Source: Ascidia mentula (taxonomy: Eukaryota; Chordata; Ascidiacea; Phlebobranchia; Ascidiidae). Taken from it: DNA of 64,000 nt. The translations under genes and the position numbers were made by a program. This document shows positions 62,830 through 64,000 of the stretch, one piece after another (the first letter of the stretch is position 1; the number at the start of each line of letters is the position of its first letter). Under the pieces are notes generated by a model that made no database searches, was not told where the DNA came from, and was given only the letters and a program-made list of their open reading frames with translations. Location of the stretch: the NCBI GenBank assembly GCA_947561715.1, contig OX387197.1, positions 4,531,001 through 4,595,000 of the forward strand. The letters are read 5' to 3'.

Positions 62830-64000
62830 TTATTTAACATTGTTGAGTCACTTCACATTCACAAAAACAGTGGATGTGTCAACGACAAAGAACAATGTGT
62901 TTATTTCCGGCAGTTTATAACAATTTGTTGTAACTGCTGCGCATCCCGCAGTGTTTCCTGTTTTGCCTCTGCCACGCGTGATCTGACAAGCGGTGTCAAC
63001 GTGTTCTTTCTCTTTTTTGTGCCCTTGAATGTTTTAGTGTAATTTCTTTTAAAATTGCGGTATCAATACCTGAAGTCTTGCAGAATGGCAGACGAAACGT
63101 CGTAAAAATACAGCACGTGTATTTTATGTCGAGAGAGCGGTACATTTTAAATTGCAATATGCCTGGCAGCAACAGGAGGTCCAGGTTTGTTTTACCGTTG
63201 ACTGCACAAACTTTCGTGTTAGATCATCTTGCGCACACGTAGAGGTGGTTGTTTGTTTTATTTTCCTGTCGATCATCGATCAACATTTTCATCGAAAATG
63301 AATCGCGAAAGTCAGGAAACGACGGCTCGCTCTGGTCCCCAGGAAAACAGTAAGTCGTACAAACCGGCTATATTATGTTTGTGTGGAGAAACTAAAATCT
63401 TGTTGTTTGACGCGGTTTCCCAACCGCTGTGAATAAAGCGGGAATGTCAAAACTATCTTTTAACAACTTTTGACGTCATTATTGACGCTTACTCGTACCA
63501 AAAAAGCTTTGTACCAAAATGACATTTATTTGACAACTTGTATTATAACGTCATAAACTTTACATAATGAAACGCCAGTAAAAATGGGCTGACGTAAGAG
63601 TTGGAATATGTCTGTAAACTTAACATGCTATGGGTAAACGTAAGTTGGAGCCTAATATATCAACCCTGTGCTTTGTGAAACGAGATACATCAATCATGAC
63701 CAATATGAACTTTCAAGCTTCGTTTCTGGTTTGGGAGCTAACGTAGATCTTGTACGCTTCCCACTAGTTGGGGTAAATACGAATGGAATAAAACAATGTT
63801 TGAAACAAAGTGTTTCTGATTACCGTCAGTTGGTTTATTTTTTAAAAATTGTGATCGATTTTGCCTACAGCATACACATCATCAGTTTCTGCAAATAAAA
63901 TGCATCAAAACACTCGAAGCTCCATGAGACTTCCTCATGGTTATGTCAACAATAATCCGTCAAGCGCAACACTAAAATCGCATATTCGTGCTGTGTTTCA
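62830..64000. other. Right-end region without a supported gene
   Basis: Several short plus-strand frames are open (63229-63432, beginning in-frame MNRESQETTARSGPQENSKS; 63668-63898, containing SGLGANVDLVRFPLVGVN). Neither shows a known domain or clear splice context. The sequence near 63070-63130 resembles tails often seen beside Penelope-like elements but is not diagnostic. Confidence 0.3.

Noticed and set aside
63060-63130. Additional hammerhead near a Penelope-like fragment
   Set aside because: CTGAAG and CGAAAC boxes are present, but the first box does not match CTGATGA and no stem II pairing is evident.

Overview
The window is animal nuclear DNA: AT-rich, with short exons, small GT-AG (and some GC-AG) introns, and secreted multidomain genes built from phase-1 exon modules. 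The LCCL, EGF, pentraxin, fibrinogen and DOMON domains, together with many hammerhead-ribozyme repeats, fit a tunicate, most likely a Ciona-like ascidian. The species is inferred, not proven.

1-41.2 kb, all on the minus strand: a tandem array of nine related secreted genes. They combine LCCL domains, an EGF domain and a C-terminal pentraxin domain. From left to right: the 5' end of one gene (91-443); three alternating pairs of a two-LCCL gene and a one-LCCL gene (3454-6711 / 7827-9994; 11910-15719 / 16905-19162; 20454-24121 / 25771-28061) with a repeat unit of about 8.5-9 kb; then two larger genes, 29914-33612 (three LCCL, two EGF) and 34981-41209 (six LCCL, five EGF). Relict exons and old repeats lie between them.

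42.5-51.1 kb, minus strand: a single, unrelated gene of about 20 exons. It appears to encode a signal peptide, a domain whose mature N-terminus is histidine (resembling copper-dependent LPMO/X325-like proteins), two EGF-like domains, two DOMON domains (the first split by a long charged linker) and a GPI-anchor-like tail.

51.1-55.1 kb is largely intergenic. A 0.6-kb tandem duplication (55.1-56.27 kb) carries the promoter and start of the next gene.

56.3-59.4 kb, plus strand: a paralogue of the array genes in which the pentraxin module is replaced by a fibrinogen-related domain. Broken copies of its exons follow at 59.9-60.6 and 61.8-61.9 kb, and the right end holds Penelope-like element fragments.

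Scattered through the window is a family of type I hammerhead ribozyme sequences, some in foldback insertions flanked by direct repeats of 11-13 bp. The array genes share an LCCL-EGF scaffold with swappable recognition domains, which suggests secreted or extracellular-coat recognition proteins (immune, gamete or allorecognition). That role is an inference.
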